This document shows, in pieces, positions 17,566 through 26,300 of a DNA stretch of 64,000 nt; the stretch's first letter is position 1; the number at the start of each line of letters is the position of its first letter. A model generated the notes under the pieces. That model had not been told where the DNA came from and searched no databases. It was given only the letters and a program-made list of their open reading frames with translations. The position numbers and the translations under genes are program-made. The stretch is from CAZJJK01 sp964546285 (GTDB lineage: Bacteria; Spirochaetota; Spirochaetia; Treponematales; Breznakiellaceae): NCBI GenBank assembly GCA_964546285.1, contig CAZJJK010000004.1:1-64000 (forward strand), given 5' to 3'.

Positions 17566-19047
17566 ATGGCGTCAGATATGTCCGACGCGATCAGGCAATT
17601 AGTGCAAGATCGTGGTATTTCAGAAGAATTGGTCATAAAAACCATCGAAGATACCCTTGTAGCGGCGTATAAACGAAAGTATGGAAACGCGGATAACGCC
17701 GTGGTTCGTTTTAATGACGACAATACAGAGGTATCCATCTTCGCGAAGAAGAAAATCGTTGATGGCGTTTATGATCCGGTATGTGAAATTGAACTGTCAG
17801 AAGCCAGAGAGTTTGATGATGAAGCCGAAATAGGCGACGAACTGCTTATTGAGATCGATCCTAAGGAATTTGAACGAAGCGCGGTGCAGAGCGCTAAACA
17901 GACGGCTCATCAGTCGATCCGTGATATTCAGAAGGATAGTCTCTACTCCGAATATGTGGGAAAGGTTGGCGAGATAATCATCGGCTATTATCAGCGTGAA
18001 CGTAATGGTACCATTTATGTCGATTTAGGCAAGGCCGAGGGTATCCTACCGCGCAAATTCCAGTCGCCGCGAGAAGTATACCACCTTAACGATCGCATTA
18101 AGGCGCTTATCGTTGAGGTTAATAATCCGCCAACCGGTTTGCAGATAGTTTTATCGCGAACCCATAGCGATTTTGTACAGGCTATCTTTGAACTAGAGGT
18201 GCCAGAGGTTTATGACAAAACGGTAGAGATTCATAAAATAGCCCGAGAAGCCGGATACCGTACAAAATTGGCCGTATATTCCAATCGTGACGATGTAGAT
18301 CCGGTTGGCGCTTGCGTTGGCTTAAAAGGTGTTCGGATCCAATCCGTTATTCGTGAGCTGGAAGGGGAAAAAATCGATATTCTAAAATACGATCCGGACC
18401 CCCGGCGCTTTATCAAGAACGCGCTTTCCCCGGCTGAAGTCCGCGATGTGATTATTTTAGACGAGGGGAAAAAGCAAGCCTTAGCGGTCGTTCCTGAATC
18501 GCAGTTATCTCTAGCGATCGGAAAGCAGGGGCTTAACGTTCGTTTAGCCAATCGCTTAGTCGATTGGAATATCGATGTTAAAACTGAACAGCAATACTTG
18601 GAAATGGATATTTCTTCCGAGTCTAGAAGAGCCGCTTCAGAGTTGTTTGTGGACGAGGAGCAGTACGAGGAAGAGATAGCCCGTATCGCCGAATTGCCTG
18701 GAGTTGATCAAGAACTGGCAAAGATACTGCAAAATAATGGCGTTGACTTTATTGAGGATTTCTTGGTTTTAACCAGCGAACAACTAAACGCTATTGAAGG
18801 TGTTACTAGTGATCAAATTGAAAGTCTCCAGGCCCTTATAGAAGAAAATGTTGAAATAGTGGAAGAGATGGAGAATTCTGAGGAAACAGCCTCAGATGAT
18901 GAGGCTGTTGTTGAAGAAGAAAGCGAGAGCGACGAAGAAGGGGAAGAGTACGCTTGCCCGGAATGCGGCGCTCATATTACGGTCGATATGACCGTATGTC
19001 CTAATTGTGGTATCGGATTGAGCTTCGAATACGAGGACGAAGAGTAA
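17566..19047 (+). CDS. nusA: Transcription termination/antitermination factor NusA with C-terminal zinc ribbon
   Basis: Binds RNA polymerase and nascent RNA and controls pausing, termination and antitermination. At 493 residues, the order is: N-terminal RNAP-binding domain (1-125), S1 domain (about 130-200, GTIYVDLGKAEGILPRKFQS), two KH domains (205-350, DPVGACVGLKGVRIQSV and LSLAIGKQGLNVRLANRLV), and one helix-hairpin-helix repeat (about 370-425, IAELPGVDQELAKIL). An acidic linker follows, then an added zinc ribbon (ACPECGAH...VCPNCGIG) at the very end, which is absent from E. coli NusA. It is the second gene of the operon, and it could control its own leader terminator. Confidence 0.95.
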   Translation: MASDMSDAIRQLVQDRGISEELVIKTIEDTLVAAYKRKYGNADNAVVRFNDDNTEVSIFAKKKIVDGVYDPVCEIELSEAREFDDEAEIGDELLIEIDPKEFERSAVQSAKQTAHQSIRDIQKDSLYSEYVGKVGEIIIGYYQRERNGTIYVDLGKAEGILPRKFQSPREVYHLNDRIKALIVEVNNPPTGLQIVLSRTHSDFVQAIFELEVPEVYDKTVEIHKIAREAGYRTKLAVYSNRDDVDPVGACVGLKGVRIQSVIRELEGEKIDILKYDPDPRRFIKNALSPAEVRDVIILDEGKKQALAVVPESQLSLAIGKQGLNVRLANRLVDWNIDVKTEQQYLEMDISSESRRAASELFVDEEQYEEEIARIAELPGVDQELAKILQNNGVDFIEDFLVLTSEQLNAIEGVTSDQIESLQALIEENVEIVEEMENSEETASDDEAVVEEESESDEEGEEYACPECGAHITVDMTVCPNCGIGLSFEYEDEE

Positions 19048-19056
19048 AGGTGAAAC

Positions 19057-21729
19057 ATGGCTGAGGAAAACGACGCTACTCAAAAACCTAAAGCGACGCT
19101 GATAAAGCACGCGAAAAAACCTGAAAAGACGGACCCTGTTCATTCCGAAGCGGAACATCAGGAGAGACGTAAGGTCGTGGTGGTTAAAAAAAAGGCTCCG
19201 CCCGTTAGCGGACAAGCTTCCCCAGTCAAAAAGCCACAGCCTAGGGTTGTCGCTGTCGCGGGGAAAAAGCAAGAGGAAACTATTGTTCAGTTGCCTCCCG
19301 CTGAAATTGCCGCAGACAAAGGGCCAATTGCTGAGCCAGCCGCTAAAGAGCAGAGCGCGGTTGCGCCGCAGACCGCTCAGCCTTCAGCCGATGCGAAGCC
19401 GATCGAGAAGCCAAAACCGACTGGAGTTATGCCCCAACGTCCGGCTTCCGCCGCTGGACGGGTCGGTGGCCGTTTAGTCGGCTCTTCTAGCGATAATCCT
19501 AACCGTGATCGGCGTTCTTCTTCGCCTTTTCCGCAAAGACCCGCTGTAATCGCTGGACGGGTTGGTGGACGGCCCGCCCCCGGCGGGCAGCCCAATCGTA
19601 CGCCTGGCGCTTATTCGGGCTCATCATCTAGCAATCCTCGTTTCAATGGCCAAGCGCCTCGTCCCGGTTCTTTTCAACCAGGACGTCCGCCAATGGGAAA
19701 CGCGCCACGACCAAGCTATGGTGGCCGGCCTGGTATGCCGCCTCGATCAGGTCCTGGTGGTCGACCTGGGTTTGGTCCTCGGCCTGGTTTTGGTGGTCGC
19801 CCTGGCGCGCCTCGGCCTGGTATGGCGCCAAGCACTCCGCCTTTAGACAATAAGGGTCCGATCAAAAAGACCTTTAAGGCTAAGCGGCCTATTTACCAGA
19901 GAAAAGACAAGGAGATGGAGGAAAAACTCCTTCAGACCAAGAAAAAGTCATCCCGGATGGCTAACCCCGTTCCGAAATCGGTTGATATCATGGAAGTGAT
20001 ATCCGTGTCCGAATTAGCTAAAAAGATGAATCTTAAAGCTTCGGACTTGATCGCTAAATTGATGTCTATGGGTATGATGGTCACCATTAACCAAAAGATA
20101 GACGCTGAAACGGCGACGATTTTAGCCGCGGAATATAACTGCGAGGTTCATATTGTTAGTCTTTATGACGAAACCGTTATAGAGACTGAAAATGATGAGG
20201 GCGCGACGATGAAGCCGCGGCCACCTGTAGTAACCGTTATGGGGCATGTCGACCATGGTAAAACCAAATTATTAGACGCTATCAGAAGCGCTGATGTTGT
20301 TTCCGGCGAGTTCGGCGGTATTACTCAGCATATCGGCGCTTATATGGTGGATACCGAAAAAGGAAGAGTTACCTTCTTGGATACTCCAGGACATGAAGCT
20401 TTTACCATGATGCGCGCGCGAGGCGCCCAAGTTACGGATATTGTTGTGCTGGTAGTAGCCGCCGATGATGGCGTTATGCCGCAAACCTTGGAAGCGATCA
20501 ATCACGCCAAAGAGGCAAAAGTACCAATTATAGTCGCTGTTAATAAGATTGATAAAGCGGAAGCCAATCCTGATCGTGTTAAAAACCAGCTGTCCGAGCG
20601 TGGTTTAATGCCCGAAGAATGGGGCGGCCAGACCATGTTCTGTGAAATATCGGCGCTCAAGAAAAAGGGTATTGATAAATTGCTTGAAGCCATTCTACTT
20701 GAAGCTGAGTTGTTGGAACTCTCTTCAAATTATGATTGCCGCGCTGAAGGCAAGATACTTGAATCACGGATAGATCATGGTCGTGGTATAGTCTCTACGG
20801 TTATTGTTGAGCGCGGTACCTTGCGTGTCGGTGATTCTTTTGTCGCTGGTATTTGGCCAGGCAAGGTTAGAGCTCTTTTTAATGACAAAGGCGATAAAAT
20901 AGAAGAAGCCACTCCCGCGATGCCAATAGAAATACTTGGCTTTGAGGGAATTCCTAATGCCGGAGATCCCTTGCAAGTTGTGGAAGACGAGAAGAGTGCT
21001 CGCGGTATTTCTCTGAAAAGACAAGAGCTAAAGCGCTTTGAGGATTCTAAGAGCGTCAGGAAAATTACTCTGGATAACTTATATGACACCATCAGTGAAG
21101 GCGCTGTACAAGAGCTTAAAGTTATCATTAAGGGCGATGTTCAGGGCTCTGTCGAGGCCGTGCGCACCAGTTTAGAAAAGCTGAGTACCAAAGAAGTTCG
21201 CTTAACGGTTATCCAAGCCCTTCCAGGGGCAATTAATGAAGGCGATGTGAATCTAGCCTCAGCTTCTAACGCTATTATCATCGGTTTTAACGTTAGGCCT
21301 ACGCCTCAGGCGAAGGCTATCGCCGATCAAGAAAAAGTAGACATCCGTAAGTATAATATCATCTATAAGGCGGTTGAAGAGATTCAGCAAGCGATGGAGG
21401 GGATGTTAAAACCGGAAACGAAAGAAGAAACCATCGCGACGGTGGAAGTCCGTGATACCTTTAAGGTTCCAAAGATTGGCACTATAGCTGGTTGCTATGT
21501 ACTTACAGGCACTGTCAAACGATCTGCCAGCGTCAATGTTATCCGAGAGGGGATTGTTCTACATACTGGTAAAATCGCTTCTTTACGACGTTTTAAAGAT
21601 GACGCCAGAGAAGTCGCGGCCGGCTATGAGTGCGGTATAGGACTTGAAGGTTTTGATGAACTACAGACAGGCGATCAGTTTGAGGTTTTCGAGATTATCG
21701 AAGTAGCTCGAAAACTTAGCTCAAGCTAG
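19057..21729 (+). CDS. infB: Translation initiation factor IF-2
   Basis: GTPase that brings initiator tRNA to the ribosome. At 890 residues, the first 290 are a low-complexity, probably disordered region, with Lys/Pro/Ala-rich stretches and then Gly-Arg-Pro repeats such as GRPGFGPRPGFGGRPG. An IF2-N helical domain follows (about 300-370, VSELAKKMNLKASDLIAKLM). The GTPase domain has GHVDHGKTKLLDAI, DTPGHEAFTMM and NKIDKAE. Domains II-IV complete the C-terminal half. The repeated DNA in the 5' part (19440-19830) may cause assembly or frameshift trouble but here reads through. It starts nine bases after nusA with a GGTG ribosome site. Confidence 0.96.
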   Translation: MAEENDATQKPKATLIKHAKKPEKTDPVHSEAEHQERRKVVVVKKKAPPVSGQASPVKKPQPRVVAVAGKKQEETIVQLPPAEIAADKGPIAEPAAKEQSAVAPQTAQPSADAKPIEKPKPTGVMPQRPASAAGRVGGRLVGSSSDNPNRDRRSSSPFPQRPAVIAGRVGGRPAPGGQPNRTPGAYSGSSSSNPRFNGQAPRPGSFQPGRPPMGNAPRPSYGGRPGMPPRSGPGGRPGFGPRPGFGGRPGAPRPGMAPSTPPLDNKGPIKKTFKAKRPIYQRKDKEMEEKLLQTKKKSSRMANPVPKSVDIMEVISVSELAKKMNLKASDLIAKLMSMGMMVTINQKIDAETATILAAEYNCEVHIVSLYDETVIETENDEGATMKPRPPVVTVMGHVDHGKTKLLDAIRSADVVSGEFGGITQHIGAYMVDTEKGRVTFLDTPGHEAFTMMRARGAQVTDIVVLVVAADDGVMPQTLEAINHAKEAKVPIIVAVNKIDKAEANPDRVKNQLSERGLMPEEWGGQTMFCEISALKKKGIDKLLEAILLEAELLELSSNYDCRAEGKILESRIDHGRGIVSTVIVERGTLRVGDSFVAGIWPGKVRALFNDKGDKIEEATPAMPIEILGFEGIPNAGDPLQVVEDEKSARGISLKRQELKRFEDSKSVRKITLDNLYDTISEGAVQELKVIIKGDVQGSVEAVRTSLEKLSTKEVRLTVIQALPGAINEGDVNLASASNAIIIGFNVRPTPQAKAIADQEKVDIRKYNIIYKAVEEIQQAMEGMLKPETKEETIATVEVRDTFKVPKIGTIAGCYVLTGTVKRSASVNVIREGIVLHTGKIASLRRFKDDAREVAAGYECGIGLEGFDELQTGDQFEVFEIIEVARKLSSS

Positions 21730-21737
21730 GAGCGAAT

Positions 21738-22085
21738 GTGTCGCAATATAGGCTTATTAGATTAGGGCGCCAAATTCAAGAAGAAATTGGCGCTTTGATC
21801 GTTGAGGGAAAAATCAAGGATTACCGTGTAGATTCATTCTTAACGATTAGTCGTGTCGAAGTATCGCGTGATCTTGCTTTCGCTGATGTCCATGTTTCAA
21901 GTTTTAGGGAAAGCGTAGAATTGGAGCGTGGGGTAATTGGCTTACAGAGCGCGGCTGGTTTTATACAAAGCATTTTAGCTAAAAAAATGCGTATTCGGCA
22001 AACGCCAAAACTACGCTTCCATACGGATTCAAGCTTGCGTGAAGGTTTTGACCTAGTAAAAAAGATAGAGGAACTTAACGCTTGA
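21738..22085 (+). CDS. rbfA: Ribosome-binding factor A
   Basis: Helps 16S rRNA 5' helix folding and 30S maturation, mainly in the cold. At 115 residues it has the family opening YRLIRLGRQIQEEIGALIVE and the strand LTISRVEVSRDLAFADVHVS. The start is GTG 21738 with AGGAG upstream; an ATG at 21736 is out of frame. Its stop overlaps the truB start as TTGA, which points to coupled translation. Confidence 0.92.
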   Translation: MSQYRLIRLGRQIQEEIGALIVEGKIKDYRVDSFLTISRVEVSRDLAFADVHVSSFRESVELERGVIGLQSAAGFIQSILAKKMRIRQTPKLRFHTDSSLREGFDLVKKIEELNA

Positions 22086-22999
22086 GTTCTAACGCTGAAG
22101 GTTATTTACTTGTGAATAAGGCTCCTGGCGTTACCTCCTTTGACGTGTTAAGCCCAATTAAGAAGGCGTTTGGTACAGGACGGGTTGGACATTCCGGAAC
22201 TTTGGATAAATTCGCTGAAGGGCTCCTAATTGTGCTTGTAGGCCGTTTTACGAGATTGGTCCCCTGGTTTACTGGTTGCGATAAAACGTATCGGGGCGTA
22301 ATCGAATTTGGCGAGGAAACAGACACCCTAGATCCTGAAGGAAAAGTTATAGCTAAGGCGGAGCCGCCATCTCAAGCCGCGCTATTAAATGCTCTTCCTG
22401 GTTTTCTTGGGAGCCAACGGCAGCTTCCTCCTATGTTCTCTTCCGTACATATTAATGGGAAACGAGCTCATGAACTGGCGAGGGAAGGTGTGGTCATAGA
22501 CCTCCCAAGCAGACCAATAGAGATATATTCATTGGATCTGCTTGAATACAAGAACAGCAAAGCGATCATTCAGGTTCATTGTTCAAAGGGTACCTATATA
22601 CGTTCCCTTGCGCGCGATATAGCCCTTAAGCTTGATTCAAGAGCACATCTAAGCGCTTTAGAAAGATTAAAAGTCGGTTCTTTTTCAATAACTGAGGCTT
22701 TCAAACTAGATAGAGAAAAGGATTGTGAGAAGCTATGTACCACAGCCTTACGAAAGATCGATAGAGATACCGCGGAGCGTATTGGCTTAGCCGTTTTTCA
22801 GATACGTTCGCCTTTTACGCGATCAATCCTTAATGGGAAACCTTTTGATCCAGGCTGGACCCAGCCAAGGTGCGCGGAAAATTGTAACAATAAAGCGATG
22901 GCTGTTTTTGACGACGAAGGTAATTTTCTCGCCATAATTGAACGATTAAATGATTCTTGGCGTTATGGCTTTGTAAATGTTAACAATAGGGCATCATGA
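22082..22999 (+). CDS. truB: tRNA pseudouridine-55 synthase
   Basis: Makes pseudouridine 55 in the T-loop of tRNAs. At 305 residues it opens with GYLLVNKAPGVTSFDVL. The catalytic aspartate lies in GHSGTLDKFAEGLLIVLVG (the usual form is GHTGTLDPLATG), and KTYRGVIEFGEETDTLDPEG is the next family block. GTYIRSLARDI is also conserved. The start TTG overlaps the rbfA stop, and the stop overlaps the ribF ATG (ATGA). The C-terminal 80 residues are more divergent and may be a PUA-like domain. Confidence 0.93.
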   Translation: MSSNAEGYLLVNKAPGVTSFDVLSPIKKAFGTGRVGHSGTLDKFAEGLLIVLVGRFTRLVPWFTGCDKTYRGVIEFGEETDTLDPEGKVIAKAEPPSQAALLNALPGFLGSQRQLPPMFSSVHINGKRAHELAREGVVIDLPSRPIEIYSLDLLEYKNSKAIIQVHCSKGTYIRSLARDIALKLDSRAHLSALERLKVGSFSITEAFKLDREKDCEKLCTTALRKIDRDTAERIGLAVFQIRSPFTRSILNGKPFDPGWTQPRCAENCNNKAMAVFDDEGNFLAIIERLNDSWRYGFVNVNNRAS

Positions 23000-23775
23000 T
23001 CGTAATAAACTGGAAGGATTTTCTCCGCCAACATAGCGATACGGATCTCGCGTTAACAATAGGAGCTTTTGATGGTGTTCATCGTGGCCATCAAGTGTTA
23101 TTGGAACGGATTAGACGGACTGGTTACCGTACGGCTGTTGTCACTTTTAAGAATAATCCAAAGGCTGTTCTGCGTCCTTCATCGTACTATGGCGATCTTA
23201 TTAGTGAAAAACAGAAGCTAGAAATGTTTGAGTCTTTTGGTATCGATCTTATTACGCTAATTGACTTTTCTGAAAAATTCGCTACACTGTCCGGACAAAG
23301 CTTTTTGAGTAAGCTCAAGGAGCGTGGCGATTTAGCGTATGTCGCGATAGGTAGCGACTTCCGATGCGGATATGGTTTGGATACCTCAGCTCGGGAGATA
23401 AAAGGGACTTTAGAAAACGGCGGAATCACTGTTGAAATAGTACCGCCGCTGATGGAGGATGGAAGCCCGATTAGCTCAAGCCGTATCCGTCAAGCTATCG
23501 CTTCCGGCGACTTCGTTGAGGCTGCCGGACTTCTTGGACGTGAGGTAGAGATCGATATCGCTGGTATGTCGTCAAACCCCGGCGCGGACCACGAAAGCTA
23601 TGATATCGCGGCTGACGGCAGGGTTTCGCCACCTGACGGCCGATACGCGGTGGAATTGCTACTTTCTGATTCAAAAAGCTCAGGAATGAGTTGTGAGATT
23701 GATATTAGAAGCGGGGTTTTATATCTACCGCTTAAGACCTGTTATGATCGCGTACGCTTTTTGCGGAGTTTATAA
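22996..23775 (+). CDS. ribF: RibF-like FAD synthetase, riboflavin-kinase domain apparently missing
   Basis: The N-terminal nucleotidyltransferase domain is clear: LTIGAFDGVHRGHQVLL with the H-x-G-H pair, IGSDFRCGYG, and SSSRIRQAIASGDFVEAA. In the usual bifunctional enzyme (about 310 residues) a riboflavin kinase domain follows, with a GxxxGRxLGFPTAN loop. Here the protein is only 259 residues, and the tail (REVEIDIAGMSS..., DGRYAVELLL) lacks that loop. It therefore probably adenylylates FMN but may not phosphorylate riboflavin. The FAD function is inferred from the family. Translation is coupled to truB by ATGA. Confidence 0.85.
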   Translation: MIVINWKDFLRQHSDTDLALTIGAFDGVHRGHQVLLERIRRTGYRTAVVTFKNNPKAVLRPSSYYGDLISEKQKLEMFESFGIDLITLIDFSEKFATLSGQSFLSKLKERGDLAYVAIGSDFRCGYGLDTSAREIKGTLENGGITVEIVPPLMEDGSPISSSRIRQAIASGDFVEAAGLLGREVEIDIAGMSSNPGADHESYDIAADGRVSPPDGRYAVELLLSDSKSSGMSCEIDIRSGVLYLPLKTCYDRVRFLRSL

Positions 23776-23787
23776 GGAGAGTAGGAA

Positions 23788-24057
23788 ATGGCTTTAAATA
23801 AGCAAGATATGGTGTCAATAGTAAACAAATACGGAAAGAATGAGAAAGATACTGGTTCAAGCGATGTTCAAGTCGCATTGTTGACCGAACGCATTAACCA
23901 ATTGACGGAGCATTGCAAAAACTTCAAAAAAGACAAATCAAGCCAGCGTGGGCTACTAATTTTGGTCGGTCAACGTAGACGGATGCTCAAGTATATCCAA
24001 CGCACCAATTTGGAAGGATACCGCGCTCTTATTAAACAACTCGGACTCCGCAAATAA
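23788..24057 (+). CDS. rpsO: 30S ribosomal protein S15
   Basis: Primary 16S rRNA binder of the central domain. At 89 residues it has the full family pattern: TGSSDVQVALLTERINQLTE, then KDKSSQRGLLILVGQRRRML and YIQRTNLEGYRALIKQLGLR. The start ATG has a strong AAGGAG site. As in many bacteria it directly precedes pnp. The 119-base spacer is unusually structured. Confidence 0.97.
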   Translation: MALNKQDMVSIVNKYGKNEKDTGSSDVQVALLTERINQLTEHCKNFKKDKSSQRGLLILVGQRRRMLKYIQRTNLEGYRALIKQLGLRK

Positions 24058-24078
24058 TTCGCTCGATCCAACGGGGCC

Positions 24079-24155
24079 GTCATGGACGGATGACCGAGGA
24101 TTGAAATGAGCGGTAGCAGCGTTAAGGCGTTGTTACCGCGTCGTCTTAGGACGGC
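24079..24155 (+). promoter_or_regulatory. Structured rpsO-pnp spacer with three consecutive hairpins
   Basis: Three stem-loops follow one another. The first is GTCAT/ATGAC (24079-24083 with 24090-24094). The second is a 12-pair stem with two G-U pairs and a six-base loop (24110-24121 with 24127-24139). The third is GTCGTC/GACGGC with a TTAG loop (24140-24155), followed by AGAATCTTTT. The pnp ribosome site and ATG follow at once. In E. coli the pnp leader forms an RNase III hairpin used for autocontrol by PNPase, and this arrangement could work the same way. Confidence 0.6.
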
Positions 24156-24176
24156 AGAATCTTTTAGGTAGGATAC

Positions 24177-26300
24177 ATGATTCAAAGAGTGACTTTACGG
24201 ATCGGTGATGATGATCTTATTCTGGAAACCGGTCGTATGGCTAAACAAGCCAATGGGGCCGTTTTTGCTCAATATGCGGGTACCGCGGTTATAGCTACCG
24301 TCTGCTCCTCTTCTTCAGCTGAGGAAGGCTTAGACTATGTTCCTTTGACGGTGGATTATAACGAAAAATACTATGCCGCCGGGAAGATTCCTGGTGGTTT
24401 TATTAAGCGGGAAGGGCGGCCTAAGGATAAAGAGATTCTTGTTTCACGGCTTATAGATAGGCCGATGAGACCACTTTTTGATAAACGTTTTGGCCGGGAT
24501 ATACAAATAATTCCGACAACCATATCCGCCGATCAAGTGAACCCTCCAGATATTATCGCTATAGTCGCCGCTTCCGCCGCTGTTCATATTTCTGACATTC
24601 CTTTTGCCGGTCCTATAGCGTCAGTCCGTATATGCGCGGTGGACGATAAACTCATAGTTAATCCGACGTATGAACAAATAGAAAAGTCTCGTTTAGAAAT
24701 TGTTGTAGCTGGTACAAAACACGGTATTACAATGGTTGAGGGCGGCGCCAAAGAAGTTGACGAAGACTTAATGATAAAAGCCTTAGAAGAGGCAAGAACG
24801 GTCATTATTCAGCTTTGCGATATTCAAGAAAAATTGCGCGAGTTGGTCGGCAAGGAAAAACTTCCCTTAGCTGAATCAAATGTTGTATTGCTAAACGGTG
24901 AAGCGATACGATCCGCCGCTTACCCCAAAATGGAAGCGGCCTGTTTTGTTAAGGGTAAACATGAACGCTCTAGCGCCCTTAAGGCGGTAAAAGCTGAATT
25001 CGCTGAAGCTAACGCAGACAATTTAGCCGATTCAATGCAAAAAAAACTCTTTGATGCACTTTTTGAGGAAATGGAATACACAATTCTTAGGAAATCTATA
25101 CTTGATAAGGGGATTCGTGTAGATGGCCGAGGAACTGAAGATATCCGTTCCATAAGCTGCGAGATTGGAGTCCTTTCCCGAACGCACGGTTCAGCATTGT
25201 TTACGCGTGGTGAGACTCAGGCTTTAGCCGTTACCACCTTGGGAACCATGTTGGATGAACAGATCTTTGACGATATCGAAGGTGATAAACGGGAACGTTT
25301 TCTTCTTCACTATAATTTTCCGCCCTTCTCGGTCGGTGAGGTTGGACGAATGGGTACCGGCCGCCGAGAGATTGGTCATGGCAATTTAGCGCGTCGTTCA
25401 TTAGAGGCGATGATTCCCTCAAAAGACGAATTTCCGTATACCATTCGTGTCGTATCTGAGATCCTTGAGTCAAATGGGTCTTCCTCTATGGCGTCGGTTT
25501 GCGGTGGCACCTTATCGATGTTGAACGCTGGCGTACCCATGGCTAAACCGGTCGCTGGTATCGCTATGGGGCTTATCACCGAAGGTGAGCGCTATGCTGT
25601 GCTTTCAGATATACTCGGTGAAGAGGATCATTTAGGCGATATGGACTTTAAGGTCGCTGGTACCGTTGACGGTATTACCGGGTTTCAAATGGATATAAAA
25701 ATAGCCGGAGTCAGTCCTGATGTAATGAAAAAAGCCTTGGATCAAGCTAAAAGAGGGCGCTTGCATATATTATCCATTATGAACCAGACAATTGATAAAC
25801 CAGCTGATGCTATTAGTGAGCTAGCGCCAAAAATCGTTTCCATGCATATTGATCCGGAAAAACTTGGACTTCTTATAGGTCCTGGCGGGAAAAATATCAA
25901 AGCGCTCTGTGAGCAATACCAGGTAACGATAAATACAGAAAACGACGGTACCGTTACTATTTATGGTAAAACAGCCAAAAGCGCTGAAGACGCTAAAAGC
26001 GCTGTCGTTGGTATAGTAGAAGACCCTGAAGTTGGACGAGTCTATAATGGCACTGTAAAGCGTATTATGGATTTTGGTGCTTTCGTAGAAATTTTACCGG
26101 GGAAAGAAGGGCTCTGCCACATTTCCAAACTATCACGCCAAAGGATCGCTTCCGTTACGGATGTCGTTAAGGAAGGGCAAAAGATTCCGGTCAAACTATT
26201 GGAAGTAGACAAATTGGGTCGCTTAAATCTTTCATATATCGATGCTCTGGAAAGCGCTGACCATCCGGATGATGATAAACGGGGCCGGAGCGGGAATTGA
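24177..26300 (+). CDS. pnp: Polyribonucleotide nucleotidyltransferase (PNPase)
   Basis: 3'-to-5' phosphorolytic exonuclease of RNA decay. At 707 residues it has two RNase PH-like domains (about 10-215 and 310-530, with DYNEKYYAAGKIPGGFIKRE, GTRREIGHG-type GTGRREIGHGNLARRSLE, and GDMDFKVAGTVDGITGFQMD). After an all-helical linker come a KH domain (DPEKLGLLIGPGGKNIKAL) and an S1 domain (GRVYNGTVKRIMDFGAFVEI). The length is normal. The ribosome site AGGTAGGA is good. Its stop overlaps the next start (TTGA). Confidence 0.96.
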   Translation: MIQRVTLRIGDDDLILETGRMAKQANGAVFAQYAGTAVIATVCSSSSAEEGLDYVPLTVDYNEKYYAAGKIPGGFIKREGRPKDKEILVSRLIDRPMRPLFDKRFGRDIQIIPTTISADQVNPPDIIAIVAASAAVHISDIPFAGPIASVRICAVDDKLIVNPTYEQIEKSRLEIVVAGTKHGITMVEGGAKEVDEDLMIKALEEARTVIIQLCDIQEKLRELVGKEKLPLAESNVVLLNGEAIRSAAYPKMEAACFVKGKHERSSALKAVKAEFAEANADNLADSMQKKLFDALFEEMEYTILRKSILDKGIRVDGRGTEDIRSISCEIGVLSRTHGSALFTRGETQALAVTTLGTMLDEQIFDDIEGDKRERFLLHYNFPPFSVGEVGRMGTGRREIGHGNLARRSLEAMIPSKDEFPYTIRVVSEILESNGSSSMASVCGGTLSMLNAGVPMAKPVAGIAMGLITEGERYAVLSDILGEEDHLGDMDFKVAGTVDGITGFQMDIKIAGVSPDVMKKALDQAKRGRLHILSIMNQTIDKPADAISELAPKIVSMHIDPEKLGLLIGPGGKNIKALCEQYQVTINTENDGTVTIYGKTAKSAEDAKSAVVGIVEDPEVGRVYNGTVKRIMDFGAFVEILPGKEGLCHISKLSRQRIASVTDVVKEGQKIPVKLLEVDKLGRLNLSYIDALESADHPDDDKRGRSGN

